Below the pieces are notes generated by a model. That model did not search any database. It worked only from the letters and a program-made list of their open reading frames with translations, and was not told the DNA's origin. From positions 4,200,545 through 4,264,544 of the forward strand of contig NZ_CP026692.1 in NCBI RefSeq assembly GCF_002949795.1: a DNA stretch of 64,000 nucleotides, written 5' to 3'. Below are positions 26,461 through 35,007 of this stretch, in pieces (positions within the stretch are counted from its first letter, which is position 1; the number at the start of each line of letters is the position of its first letter). The position numbers were made by a program, and so were the translations under genes. The stretch comes from Nostoc sp. 'Lobaria pulmonaria (5183) cyanobiont' (lineage in GTDB: Bacteria > Cyanobacteriota > Cyanobacteriia > Cyanobacteriales > Nostocaceae).

Positions 26461-27543
26461 CTAAGCTATCGTCACATCTGGCGACAAGTACACATCCTGA
26501 ATGGTATGAAACAGTTTTACACCTTCCTCAAAGGGACGTTGGAAGGTCTTTCGCCCAGAAATTAATCCTGAACCACCAGCGCGTTTGTTGACTACGGCGG
26601 TGCGAACTGCTTCGGCGAAGTCATTTTTGCCAGTCGCGCCACCAGAATTAATCAACCCCACACGCCCAGAGTAGCAATTTAGTACTTGGTAACGAGTTAA
26701 ATCAATTGGGTGATCAGTTGTTAATTCCGTGTAAACCCGCTCATCGGTTTTGCCGTAACTCTTACCAGTGGCTTTGGCAACTGCACCGTAACCATTGTTA
26801 TTTTCTGGTAACTTTTGTTTAATAATGTCAGCTTCAATGGTTACACCCAAATGATTCGCCTGTCCGGTGAGGTCAGCAGCAAGGTGGTAATCTTTATCTT
26901 GTTTAAAAGCGTTGTTCCGCAGATAACACCAGAGAACTGTTACCAAACCCAGTTCATGGGCGCGTTTAAAAGCTTTGCTGATTTCCTGAATCTGTCTGGT
27001 AGATTGCTCTGAACCAAAATAGATTGTCGCACCTACGGCGGCGGCCCCTAAATTCCAAGCTTGTTCGACATCAGCAAACAATACCTGGTCAAATTGATTA
27101 GGGAAAGTCAGCAATTCGTTGTGATTGATTTTGGCAATAAAGGGAATTTTGTGGGCATATTTGCGCGAAACTATACCTAATGTTCCCAAAGTGGTAGCAA
27201 CAGCATTGCAACCTGAGGCGATCGCTAGCTTGATAATATTTTCTGGATCGAAGTAAATCGGATTGGGCGCAAAAGACGCACCTGCCGAGTGTTCAATCCC
27301 TTGGTCTACTGGTAAAATCGAGAGATAACCTGTGTTTGCCAGACGACCACTAGAATAAAGTAACTGGAGATTACGCAATACTTGAGGATTGCGATCGCTG
27401 TTGAGCCAGATTCGATCTATAAAGTCTGGGCCCGGCAAATGTATTAAATCACGAGAAACTTTTGCTTTGTGAGTAAGTAGGTCTTCAGCCTCTTTACCTA
27501 GCAATGACTCAATAGAATTAGCCTCTTTGAGCGTTGTAGTCAT
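26461..27543 (-). CDS. fbaB: Class I fructose-bisphosphate aldolase (FbaB/DhnA type)
   Basis: A 360-aa Schiff-base aldolase of the FbaB family, cleaving fructose-1,6-bisphosphate (and possibly sedoheptulose bisphosphate) in glycolysis and the Calvin cycle. The sequence follows E. coli FbaB from start to end: [40 protein letters not shown], and [13 protein letters not shown] with [17 protein letters not shown] site precedes the ATG. Cyanobacteria usually also have a class II enzyme elsewhere. Confidence 0.95.
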   Translation of the reverse strand: MTTTLKEANSIESLLGKEAEDLLTHKAKVSRDLIHLPGPDFIDRIWLNSDRNPQVLRNLQLLYSSGRLANTGYLSILPVDQGIEHSAGASFAPNPIYFDPENIIKLAIASGCNAVATTLGTLGIVSRKYAHKIPFIAKINHNELLTFPNQFDQVLFADVEQAWNLGAAAVGATIYFGSEQSTRQIQEISKAFKRAHELGLVTVLWCYLRNNAFKQDKDYHLAADLTGQANHLGVTIEADIIKQKLPENNNGYGAVAKATGKSYGKTDERVYTELTTDHPIDLTRYQVLNCYSGRVGLINSGGATGKNDFAEAVRTAVVNKRAGGSGLISGRKTFQRPFEEGVKLFHTIQDVYLSPDVTIA

Positions 27544-27909
27544 AGTATTATCCTCAAAATTTGAGCAAATGACCTTGCCTTTAAGATAGCATTTCTAATA
27601 TTGCTAACTTAGTTGTACGAAGATTAGTGATATGTCTTCTTTCTGAAGATATAGCAATCTTATTGTATAAGTCAAAATCAAAAGACTCCGATTCCCTACT
27701 TACTTTTAAGAAGGTCGGGAATCTTGTTGTTAATGATTAAGTAGGGCTATACTACCGGAAGTATTCAATCAACTTTCGGAATTGATGTTTTCAAATCAGT
27801 TACCAATATCAACCAGTACAATCATACTATCCTCAGATCATAGCTGAAAATTGAAAACCCATCTTCCCCCGATTGGGGTAATAATTTTGAACAGAATAAA
27901 TATAATTTT
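27544..27909. other. Intergenic region upstream of fbaB
   Basis: 366 bp without a gene. It holds the divergent promoters of fbaB and the 104-aa gene. GATTCCC at 27690 and GGGAATC at 27717 form an inverted pair with a 20-bp loop; nothing else is clear. Confidence 0.4.
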
Positions 27910-28224
27910 ATGAGTAAGTTTCAAATCGATATCGACTTCAGCAATATAGATTTAGCTTCCCTTGAGACAGAAGAAGATTTTCAACGAGAGGCAAAAATGT
28001 TACTCCCAAAGGCACTGGTCAAATTAGGTGAAAGTGTGGGTGAAAAGACTTGGGAAGAATTACAGCAAAAGCTGCAAGGAACTGGAGGTAAACTCAAATC
28101 TTCTCCCAGCGAGAAACGTAGGTTTATTCAAGAAACCGGAAGAACTTATCAACGAAATGCTAGTAACAGAGAAAAACAAGAACTGGAAGAATATATAGTA
28201 GAGCAATTGCGCCAGCACAAGTAG
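27910..28224 (+). CDS. Hypothetical 104-aa acidic/basic helical protein
   Basis: I do not recognise the family. The N-terminal half is acidic (FQIDIDFSNIDLASLETEED), the C-terminal half is lysine/arginine-rich and probably helical (SPSEKRRFIQETGRTYQRNA). It has no cysteine, no membrane segment and no signal peptide. It is convergent with the GVAF-repeat ATPase, 32 bp stop to stop. The coding look (balanced composition, ATG, full-length open frame) supports a real gene, but function is unknown. Confidence 0.55.
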   Translation: MSKFQIDIDFSNIDLASLETEEDFQREAKMLLPKALVKLGESVGEKTWEELQQKLQGTGGKLKSSPSEKRRFIQETGRTYQRNASNREKQELEEYIVEQLRQHK

Positions 28225-28256
28225 TATTTGTCATCAGTTAACTTATCAGACATAAT

Positions 28257-30920
28257 TCAAACAAACCAGCGACGAATCAACTCCACTTGGAAGCGATAGC
28301 CGTCGTCAACTTCCTCAATTAACTCACGTTGCAACAGCAAGTTGAAAGTAATATCAGCATGAGGGAACTGTTGCAATAGAGTTTGGCGGCTGACTATAGT
28401 CCCTTCCCCTTGAGCGGCGATAAAACGTAGAATAGCTTGTCCAGTCGCGTCTACTTGATTGTTTTTAATGTCAGCGAAGAAAAAACCACCACTTTGCAAA
28501 GCTTCTGATATCGCTGCTTCCACATCCGCTAAAGTTGCCAATCGCCGGATAGAGGGGTCTTGCTCGTTCTTCAGGACAATAATTTCCGCACAGAGTAATT
28601 GTACTAAGAATGGGTGACAACGGGTGAGTTGTAACACTCGTTCAACTGCGTTAGGTTCATAGCGGAGGGTAAAATCTTTGACCGGACGTTCAATTAATTG
28701 TCGTGCTTCCGCTTGTTTGAGGTAGGAAATATGCACTACTTGGACATTAATGAGATAACTAGCCCAGCGCTGATATTCTTCGATAGTATGGGAGCCAGCC
28801 AGTAAAACCTTGAAACGGGGACGGTGTTGGATGAGGTGACGCAACATTCCCAAAACATCTTGTTCATCAAAGCGACCTTTGGCTATGGCGTTGTCTAGCA
28901 CCTCGAATTCATCTAGCGCTAGTAAGGCGGTATTTTGTTCTAGAGCCTGTTCTACTTTATCTAGCCATTCATCGAAATAGGTGAAGGGGTCAGATTTTAA
29001 CACTTCGCGGGTTAGGGACGGTAGAGTTACACCTTGCTTTTTTGCTGACTTCTCCATCTCTCTTGCCAGGTTGTAGAGAAAACCTGCATGGTCACTAGCT
29101 GATGAAGGTGCGCCTTGCAAGTCTACAAACATGGGGATGATGGTATTAGGTAGTAACTTTCCGATGTTATTGAGGAGAGAAGTTTTACCCATACGTCGCT
29201 GACCGTATAGTAGCAAAGGTGGACGACGGCGATCTAAAAGCAACTGCTCAATGCGTAAGCCAATGTCATCACGTCCCGTGAAAATTTCTTGCTCTAGTGT
29301 GATGGGATTACCAGTAATGTAAGGCGAGTCAATTTCTTTATTTTGTTCAACTTTGATAGCTAGTTCTTGTATATATTTGTTGATGATATCCAGCCATCTT
29401 TTAGCAAAAGGTAAAAAGGAAGAAGCATATTTATTATTAATACGATTGAAGTTCTCTAATTGTACACCTAACTTTTTTGCTACATCCTTGAGAGCTATAC
29501 GCTGGTTGTAATTACTTCTTTGTTCTAATGCTGCGTTTACATCCTGACTGATGCGAGTAAAGATGCGTAGGACAGAATTAATTGAATTATCTAATTCCTC
29601 AATTTCTATGATGCGATGAAGCTGACGTATAGCTTCTACATCACCACATTTTCTTAGACTCAGTGCATCTTTGCAAATTTGAACAGCCCATTTTTGCAGA
29701 CTTTCATTGAGATAATCAATGGCAGCTTCACCCTCGCTTGGGTTATGTTCTATGACTAAAAGTAAGTAATTATCTAAGCCATATAAAGGTATGCGCTGTA
29801 ATTGATCCCAAAAGGCGGAATGATAGCGTAATGAGCTTGAATACTGATCTATACTTATTTCAAGAAATTGATAAGGAAAACGTAATATAGACTGTATAAA
29901 TGTCTCATTGTTGTGCCTTTCATTAATTCGATCAGGAAATATATTAGACAATCTTAATAAAATATAAGGCTGGTTAATGCGATTTTTTTCCAACCGATAA
30001 AGTGCTAAATTCCATAATTGTAGTGATGGGTATAAAACTATTGGTCGCCATAAGTTGATAGTTATACTCAGAAATAACAGCACAGCAAACGCCACGCCTT
30101 CTGCCACGCCAAACGTCACACCTTCCGCCATGCCAAATGCCACGCCAAATGCCACGCCAAACGCCATACCAAACGCCACGCCTTCTGCTATACCAAATGC
30201 CATACCAAACGGCACGCTAAACGCCATGTCAAATGCCACGCCTAACGCCACGCCAAACGTTACACCTTCCGTAACGCCTATCGCCACGCCAAACGCCACG
30301 CCTAACGCCACGCCAAACGCTACGCCTAACGCCACGCCAAACGCTACGCCAAATGCCACGCCTTCCATGCCTACCGCCACGTCTAACGCCACGTCTAACG
30401 CCACGTCTAACGCCACGCCTAACGCCACGCCAAATACCACGCCTAACGCCACGCCAAATGCCACACCTAACGCCACACCTAACGCTACGCCAAATGCCAC
30501 ACCTAACGCCACACCTAACGTTACGCCAAACGCTACGCCTTGCGCCACGCCAAACGCCACGCCAAACGCCACGCCAAACGCCACGTTTAATGCTACACAA
30601 CACCCTAAGCTTGGGGCCACAATAGACAAAATATTTGGTAATGGCTGACCTAATCCCCAAAGTACTAAACCAAGGATAAAATTAGCCCAGAGAGGTACAA
30701 TTAAATACCCTTGTAGCACTGGCTGCCATACTGATGGTTTGTTCAAGTCTGCTAAAGAGGTAATCTCATTTTTAATATGTAAAGTGTGCTGATACCAAGC
30801 TACAGGACGAAAAAATAGCCAAAACAATAGTTGCAAACTACCTACGATCAAATTTGAGTGTGGTTTAGGTGCATCAGTGTAGATTTCAGCGTAATTAGTG
30901 GGTGAGTTTTGAGAAGGCAT
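28257..30920 (-). CDS. AAA/STAND ATPase with a giant GVAF tetrapeptide-repeat membrane domain
   Basis: 887 aa in three parts. Residues 1-108 contain two hydrophobic segments ([33 protein letters not shown]). Residues 109-280 are about 42 tandem four-residue units, G-V-A-F/L, with sparse charged breaks such as VGMEGV, VTEGVT and MAEGVT, followed by [12 protein letters not shown]. Residues 530-887 are an ATPase: SPYITGNPI and FTGRDD leader, Walker A GQRRMGKT (573-580), Walker B LLALDE (666-671), a sensor-like VLLAGSH, and a winged-helix-like end. The glycine every fourth residue gives stacked GxxxG faces, so a tightly packed membrane bundle or oligomer is likely (inference). The protein has no named function. 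It shares the ITGxPI leader with the ATPase encoded 291 bp upstream on the same strand. Confidence 0.82.
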   Translation of the reverse strand: MPSQNSPTNYAEIYTDAPKPHSNLIVGSLQLLFWLFFRPVAWYQHTLHIKNEITSLADLNKPSVWQPVLQGYLIVPLWANFILGLVLWGLGQPLPNILSIVAPSLGCCVALNVAFGVAFGVAFGVAQGVAFGVTLGVALGVAFGVALGVALGVAFGVALGVVFGVALGVALDVALDVALDVAVGMEGVAFGVAFGVALGVAFGVALGVAFGVAIGVTEGVTFGVALGVAFDMAFSVPFGMAFGIAEGVAFGMAFGVAFGVAFGMAEGVTFGVAEGVAFAVLLFLSITINLWRPIVLYPSLQLWNLALYRLEKNRINQPYILLRLSNIFPDRINERHNNETFIQSILRFPYQFLEISIDQYSSSLRYHSAFWDQLQRIPLYGLDNYLLLVIEHNPSEGEAAIDYLNESLQKWAVQICKDALSLRKCGDVEAIRQLHRIIEIEELDNSINSVLRIFTRISQDVNAALEQRSNYNQRIALKDVAKKLGVQLENFNRINNKYASSFLPFAKRWLDIINKYIQELAIKVEQNKEIDSPYITGNPITLEQEIFTGRDDIGLRIEQLLLDRRRPPLLLYGQRRMGKTSLLNNIGKLLPNTIIPMFVDLQGAPSSASDHAGFLYNLAREMEKSAKKQGVTLPSLTREVLKSDPFTYFDEWLDKVEQALEQNTALLALDEFEVLDNAIAKGRFDEQDVLGMLRHLIQHRPRFKVLLAGSHTIEEYQRWASYLINVQVVHISYLKQAEARQLIERPVKDFTLRYEPNAVERVLQLTRCHPFLVQLLCAEIIVLKNEQDPSIRRLATLADVEAAISEALQSGGFFFADIKNNQVDATGQAILRFIAAQGEGTIVSRQTLLQQFPHADITFNLLLQRELIEEVDDGYRFQVELIRRWFV
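30081..30596 (-). repeat. 12-bp coding minisatellite (GVAF units)
   Basis: About 42 copies of a 12-bp unit (plus-strand form about GCCACGCCAAAC, with CCTAAC for Leu units) inside the ATPase gene. Units differ mainly at synonymous or Phe/Leu positions, so the protein pattern is kept while DNA copies have drifted. The array also opens false frames on both strands. Confidence 0.88.
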
Positions 30921-31004
30921 AATTTGCCTGCTTAGGTTAATAGTAGAGATATTAAAAATATTGTTGTCATTGTAAACGCAGTCATTACAGCACTTCCCAA
31001 TCCT

Positions 31005-31196
31005 CTATGGAACAGGCTCTATTGGTTGATCGTAATGAATAACCTTTCCTTGTAAAGGATAAAGGTTAGAGTCTGAAGCTTGGGAAGAACGTTCTAAGAT
31101 TATAATTTCAACTGCTTCGCCTGCTTGAAACGGTAAATCCTCAAGAATCAAGGTTCCGTTTTTAGTTAACTTTGTTTCAATTCGGTGTGCTTTCAT
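31005..31196 (-). CDS. Antitoxin-like small protein with frameshifted C-terminus
   Basis: 63 aa beginning MKAHRIETKLTKNGTLILED, with LPFQAGEAVEIIILE and YPLQGKVIHYDQPIEPV. This is the pattern of a small cyanobacterial family that looks AbrB-like and usually sits before a PIN-domain toxin. The frame ends at TAG 31005-31007. One base off, the sequence continues IEDWEVL and stops at 30985-30987, which is the family's expected tail, so a 1-bp deletion near 31009 probably removed the end. No PIN toxin follows; the next gene is the GVAF ATPase. The first part may still be made. Confidence 0.62.
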   Translation of the reverse strand: MKAHRIETKLTKNGTLILEDLPFQAGEAVEIIILERSSQASDSNLYPLQGKVIHYDQPIEPVP

Positions 31197-31210
31197 AGTT
31201 ACTTCGCTAG

Positions 31211-32308
31211 TTATGAATCTAATAAATCAGTAAATGGTTTTATTTGTCGTAAACCTTCCTTACGCCAATTATCATCATTCTCCCCTTCTTCTAAGTTAAA
31301 TAATTTTTCTCTACACAGAATTTGTAACAACAGTGGCCAGCAGCAACTTTGTGTCAAAATCCACTCTACATCTTCATCAGTGAAGGCAATGGGCGAACTC
31401 GCTATCAATTCCCGCGCTTCTGTCTCAGTCAATGCTCCCAGATATGCGGTGTAGCCGAAAATATTGAAAAATGGTGAACTGTGTCCTGTGTTTCGCACCA
31501 TTTCAATCGGTGATTCAGGGGTAGCCAAGACAAATGCTAGATTTCCCCCTGTCTGGTTAGTCGCCAAAGACCGCAAACTCTCCCAAAAGCCATCATCTAA
31601 TTCTGGACAGCGTTGCAACCCAACGCCAATCTCATCTAATAAGATAACTGTGGGAAAATGTAAATTATCACTGACTACATTCATGAAACGATCTAAATCG
31701 CAAGGTGTCGGTACTTGCATCTTCAGTGATTCTAGGATGTACTTTAGTAGTCCTTCTCGGCTTTGCATTCGTGCGTCTTGCAAGTCTACGAAAATCCAAC
31801 AGTAATTTTCTGGATGCGGTAGCCAGTCAGATTTTTGCTCAAGACGCAGCTGTTCTGCTGGGGTGGTGGTGATATTTTTGAGGTAGTGCAGCAGGGATGT
31901 TTTGCCACTGCGCTTTTTGCCGATAATGGCGGCGTTTTGTAGGGGATGGCGTTTGAGTAAGTTGAAGAGGCGTTTTAATTCTTTCTCGCGCCCAAAAAAG
32001 TAACGGGGTTGGGTGATGGGTACGCCAGTGATGAAGGGTGATGCTTCCCCGTTAGTGGGCTGAGGTTTAGGCGGTTGAGTTTCTGGTTCTTTGTATGCAA
32101 TGTCTTGCCACTCTAACCCCAGTTTTTTGCTAAGTTCTACAAAATTCAGATAGTCAACAGGTTTACCAGTGAGAAAGCTTTTGACTGTGGAGAGAGAAAA
32201 TCCTATATCACTAGCCAAAGACTGCTGGCTGGGATAGCCGTTACGCCCAGGTGCTAACTTTACTTTTTCAATATACTCTGGGGCTACTCGGAGCGATCGC
32301 GCCATCAT
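31211..32308 (-). CDS. HTH-AAA ATPase (AAA_35-like, cyanobacterial)
   Basis: 365 aa. Residues 5-72 form a helix-turn-helix type domain (SLRVAPEYIEKVKLA, then SQQSLASDIGFSLSTVKSFL and YLNFVELSKKLGLEW). A proline-rich linker precedes SPFITGVPI and FFGREKE. The ATPase then has Walker A GKKRSGKT (130-137), Walker B TVILLDEIG, and FVLATPES as sensor 1. The family is abundant in filamentous cyanobacteria, and links to signalling or conflict systems are suspected but unproven. The start could be either of two adjacent ATGs. It is 14 bp upstream of the antitoxin-like gene, so the two are probably co-transcribed. Confidence 0.85.
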   Translation of the reverse strand: MMARSLRVAPEYIEKVKLAPGRNGYPSQQSLASDIGFSLSTVKSFLTGKPVDYLNFVELSKKLGLEWQDIAYKEPETQPPKPQPTNGEASPFITGVPITQPRYFFGREKELKRLFNLLKRHPLQNAAIIGKKRSGKTSLLHYLKNITTTPAEQLRLEQKSDWLPHPENYCWIFVDLQDARMQSREGLLKYILESLKMQVPTPCDLDRFMNVVSDNLHFPTVILLDEIGVGLQRCPELDDGFWESLRSLATNQTGGNLAFVLATPESPIEMVRNTGHSSPFFNIFGYTAYLGALTETEARELIASSPIAFTDEDVEWILTQSCCWPLLLQILCREKLFNLEEGENDDNWRKEGLRQIKPFTDLLDS

Positions 32309-32524
32309 TCCTCATCGAGAAACTGCTGAGAGTATATCAGATTTGTATACTAGCTAAACAGCTTTGCTATTCAGCGATAACCTCTTGCACTCTAGAAATT
32401 ATAGTCATCCTGAACTTAACTGATAATCAACTAACAACTCGTCCAATGGGTGACTATTTCTCAACTCCGTTCTCAACCAGCACCAAGTTGTAATGGTGAA
32501 TGTAAGGGATTAAGGACTTTAAAA

Positions 32525-32761
32525 ATGAAACGAGAACTGGGAATTCTGCAAATTATCTTATCACTTTGCGGAGTGATGATGTTTGGTACAGTAACTTACG
32601 CTGCGATTAATATGGTGAATGGTCAATACCAAGTTGAAATAGCGCTTAATACTAAGGGACTCATTATTAAGTCAGATATTGACAAAAGGCAATGCGAAGC
32701 AGTAGAAAATATTGCCCAAAAGCAGGAAGGCACAAATTCCAACCAGAAGACGATTAATTAA
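32525..32761 (+). CDS. Small hypothetical single-pass membrane protein
   Basis: 78 aa from the ATG at 32525 (KRELGILQIILSLCGVMM...). A longer in-frame start at 32450 adds non-native-looking residues. One hydrophobic segment (ILQIILSLCGVMMFGTVTYA) is followed by a polar tail, VEIALNTKGLIIKSD and QKQEGTNSNQKTIN. No family recognised. The 21-bp array begins 50 bp downstream and ends in a T-tract, so it may form the 3' end of this transcript. Confidence 0.5.
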   Translation: MKRELGILQIILSLCGVMMFGTVTYAAINMVNGQYQVEIALNTKGLIIKSDIDKRQCEAVENIAQKQEGTNSNQKTIN

Positions 32762-32810
32762 GAGTAAAAATCAGTGATGAGTTAGAATCAATAACTTCTA
32801 ATTTATTGTA

Positions 32811-33018
32811 AACGAGTCTTTGATACTCGTGGACGAGTCTTTGATACTCGTGAACGAGTCTTTGATACTCGTGGACGAGTCTTTGATACTCGTGAACGAG
32901 TCTTTGATACTCGTGGATGAGTCTTTAATATTCGTGAACGAGTCTTTAATACTCGTGGATGAGTCTTTAATATTCGTGAACGAGTCTTTAATATTCGTGA
33001 ACGAGTCTTTGATACTCG
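32811..33018. repeat. 21-bp hairpin minisatellite, 10 copies
   Basis: Ten copies of a unit with core ACGAGTCTTTGATACTCGT. Each core is an inverted repeat: ACGAGT and ACTCGT pair across CTTTGAT. In copies 6 and 8 the arms read ATGAGT and ATTCGT, which still pair in plus-strand RNA through G-U wobbles. The last copy is followed by TAGTTTTTTT, a terminator-like end. The core matches the array flank at 17223-17238. Confidence 0.9.
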
Positions 33019-33029
33019 TAGTTTTTTTA

Positions 33030-33062
33030 ACGAACCGCAAAGGACGCAAAGGACGCGAAGAA
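33030..33062. repeat. Dispersed repeat AACGAACCGCAAAGGACGCA type
   Basis: Contains GCAAAGGAC in tandem. A second copy, with one change near the end, is at 60014-60050. This is an intergenic repeat of the type found many times in Nostoc genomes. Confidence 0.7.
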
Positions 33063-33197
33063 GGAGAAGAAATATCTCTATAAATGAAGTGAAGTAAAGC
33101 GGTGCGTTAGCCTTTGGCGTAACGCACCCTACCAAAACGTTAAAGGAGTGGAAATTAATAAGGAGTTAGGAATAAAAAACTCCTAACTCCTAACTCT

Positions 33198-33250
33198 TGT
33201 ACAGACGTGATTAATCGCCTCTCTCTTGTACAGACGCGATTAATCGCTTC
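33198..33250. repeat. Two degenerate copies of the TGTACAGACGCGATTAATCG palindrome
   Basis: Tandem, imperfect copies of the palindrome that is perfect at 26423-26450, just after the decarboxylase stop. They could serve as its transcription end. The remaining bases of the gap 32762-33258 show no gene. Confidence 0.6.
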
Positions 33251-33258
33251 TCTATTTT

Positions 33259-34902
33259 TTACACCGCACAACTCAACTCGCCGGCTTTTTGACTGAAGCG
33301 GTGATTCTCCCGATAATCTACGGGACAATCTATCACGGCGGGTACATCTTGAGCGAGGGCTTCTTTCAAAGTGGGAATCAAATCTAAAGCCGATTCAACT
33401 CGGTAGCCTTTTAAACCCATGCTTTCGGCAAATTTGACAAAATCAGGATTGCTAAAATGCACAAAGGCTGAGTTTCCTTTACCAAATTGATTTTCTTGCT
33501 TCCACTCAATTAATCCATAGCCACCATCATTGAAAATTATGGTGACAAAGGGCGTACCGACACGCAAGGCTGTTTCTAATTCTTGAGAATTCATCATAAA
33601 GCCGCCATCGCCTGTGACAGCAACGACTTTGCGCTTGGGATGAACCAGTTTTGCTGCTAAAGCGCCAGGAATGGCAATACCCATAGCTGCGAAGCCGTTG
33701 GAAATTATGCAAGTATTGGGACTATGGCAATGATAATGACGGGCCATCCACATTTTATGTGCGCCAACATCAGAGATGACGATATCATCTGGACCCATGA
33801 CTTGGCGTAAGTCATAAATTAACTTTTGCGGCTTGATGGGAAATCCGTCATCATGGGCATACTGTTCGTAATCAGCCCGAATCTCTGATCTTAAGCTAAT
33901 AGCAAAGGGATCGGGTTTGCCTTGTCTATCTGCTAATTTTAATATTTCATAGAGGGAATCTGAAATATCTCCCACAACTTCGGCATTAGGAATATAACTA
34001 CTATCAATTTCTGCCGGACTTACCCCAATATGCACAATAGGAATTTCACCATTACGATTCCATTTTTTGGGGGAAAACTCAATCAAATCATAGCCGATCG
34101 CAATTACTAAATCTGTGTTATCAAAGGCACACGTAATAAAATCTCTTTGCTGTAATCCCACTGACCACAAAGCTAGTTGGTGTGTGTAGGGAATCACGCC
34201 TTTACCCATAAAAGTATTGGCAACAGGTATATTCAGCAATGTAGCAAATTGTGTGACTGCATCACTTGCATGAGCGCGAATTGCCCCATTACCTACTAAG
34301 ATTAATGGATTAACTGCTTGGCAAATTGCGGCTGCTGCTGCCCGAATGCTAGCAAACGATGCATAGCTTTTTTCACTATTATCCTTACGCAAAGGTTTGC
34401 CTTCCACGGGCATGGCAGCAATATTTTCGGGCAAATCGATGTGAACTGCACCAGGTTTTTCAGATTGCGATCGCTTAAATGCTTTCCGTACTACTTCTGG
34501 TGTAATACTCGGTCGCACAATCTGCTTATTCCACTTGGTAACAGGTGCAAACATTGCCACCAAATCTAAATATTGATGGGATTCAATATGCATTCTATCT
34601 GTTCCCACTTGACCAGTAATCGCCACTAAGGGCGCACCATCGAGGTTAGCATCTGCTACCCCAGTCATCAAGTTGGTTGCCCCAGGGCCAAGAGTAGAAA
34701 GACACACTCCGGCTTTTCCTGTTAAGCGTCCGTATACATCGGCCATGAATGCTGCACCCTGTTCATGACGAGTCGTAATAAATTTAATCGAAGAATGTTT
34801 TAACGCTTCCAAAACGTGAAGGTTTTCTTCACCAGGAAGTCCAAAAATGTATTGCACTCCTTCATTTTCTAGGCACTGCACCAATAATTCTGCTGTATTC
34901 AT
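33259..34902 (-). CDS. Thiamine-diphosphate enzyme, probable 2-oxoglutarate decarboxylase
   Basis: 547 aa with acetolactate-synthase-like architecture. It has the catalytic Glu in TTRHEQGAAFMADVYGRLTG, GPGATN, a central NAD/FAD-like domain, and the TPP-Mg motif GDGGFMMN with IFNDGGYG. Automatic annotation would say acetolactate synthase large subunit. In cyanobacteria (shown in Synechococcus sp. PCC 7002) the homologue next to a succinate-semialdehyde dehydrogenase gene decarboxylates 2-oxoglutarate. Here such a gene lies 105 bp upstream on the same strand, so that role is favoured. The two enzymes would convert 2-oxoglutarate to succinate, closing the TCA cycle without 2-oxoglutarate dehydrogenase. 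Substrate is inferred from context. Confidence 0.85.
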   Translation of the reverse strand: MNTAELLVQCLENEGVQYIFGLPGEENLHVLEALKHSSIKFITTRHEQGAAFMADVYGRLTGKAGVCLSTLGPGATNLMTGVADANLDGAPLVAITGQVGTDRMHIESHQYLDLVAMFAPVTKWNKQIVRPSITPEVVRKAFKRSQSEKPGAVHIDLPENIAAMPVEGKPLRKDNSEKSYASFASIRAAAAAICQAVNPLILVGNGAIRAHASDAVTQFATLLNIPVANTFMGKGVIPYTHQLALWSVGLQQRDFITCAFDNTDLVIAIGYDLIEFSPKKWNRNGEIPIVHIGVSPAEIDSSYIPNAEVVGDISDSLYEILKLADRQGKPDPFAISLRSEIRADYEQYAHDDGFPIKPQKLIYDLRQVMGPDDIVISDVGAHKMWMARHYHCHSPNTCIISNGFAAMGIAIPGALAAKLVHPKRKVVAVTGDGGFMMNSQELETALRVGTPFVTIIFNDGGYGLIEWKQENQFGKGNSAFVHFSNPDFVKFAESMGLKGYRVESALDLIPTLKEALAQDVPAVIDCPVDYRENHRFSQKAGELSCAV

Positions 34903-34921
34903 TTTATTTCCTAACTATTGA

Positions 34922-35006
34922 CAAATAAGACTTTAGTCATTAGTAATTTTTTGTCATTAGTCATTTTTCTTTTGTTTTTTGACTAATGACTAATGACTAA
35001 TGACTA
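34922..35006. repeat. Heptamer repeats (GACTAAT / GTCATTA) within the operon gap
   Basis: Tandem GACTAAT units at the right and inverted GTCATTA units at the left, so the two halves can pair. This fills the gap between the dehydrogenase and decarboxylase genes and could affect relative expression. Confidence 0.6.
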
Positions 35007-35007
35007 A

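Noticed and set aside
30055-30660. Threonine/proline-rich and arginine-rich ORFs over the GVAF array
   Set aside because: They are shadow frames of the 12-bp coding repeat; only the 887-aa minus-strand frame has domains at both ends.
32811-33018. CRISPR array
   Set aside because: The 21-bp units follow each other directly with no spacers, vary between copies, and no cas gene is near. The same holds for the arrays at 17.2 and 23.9 kb.
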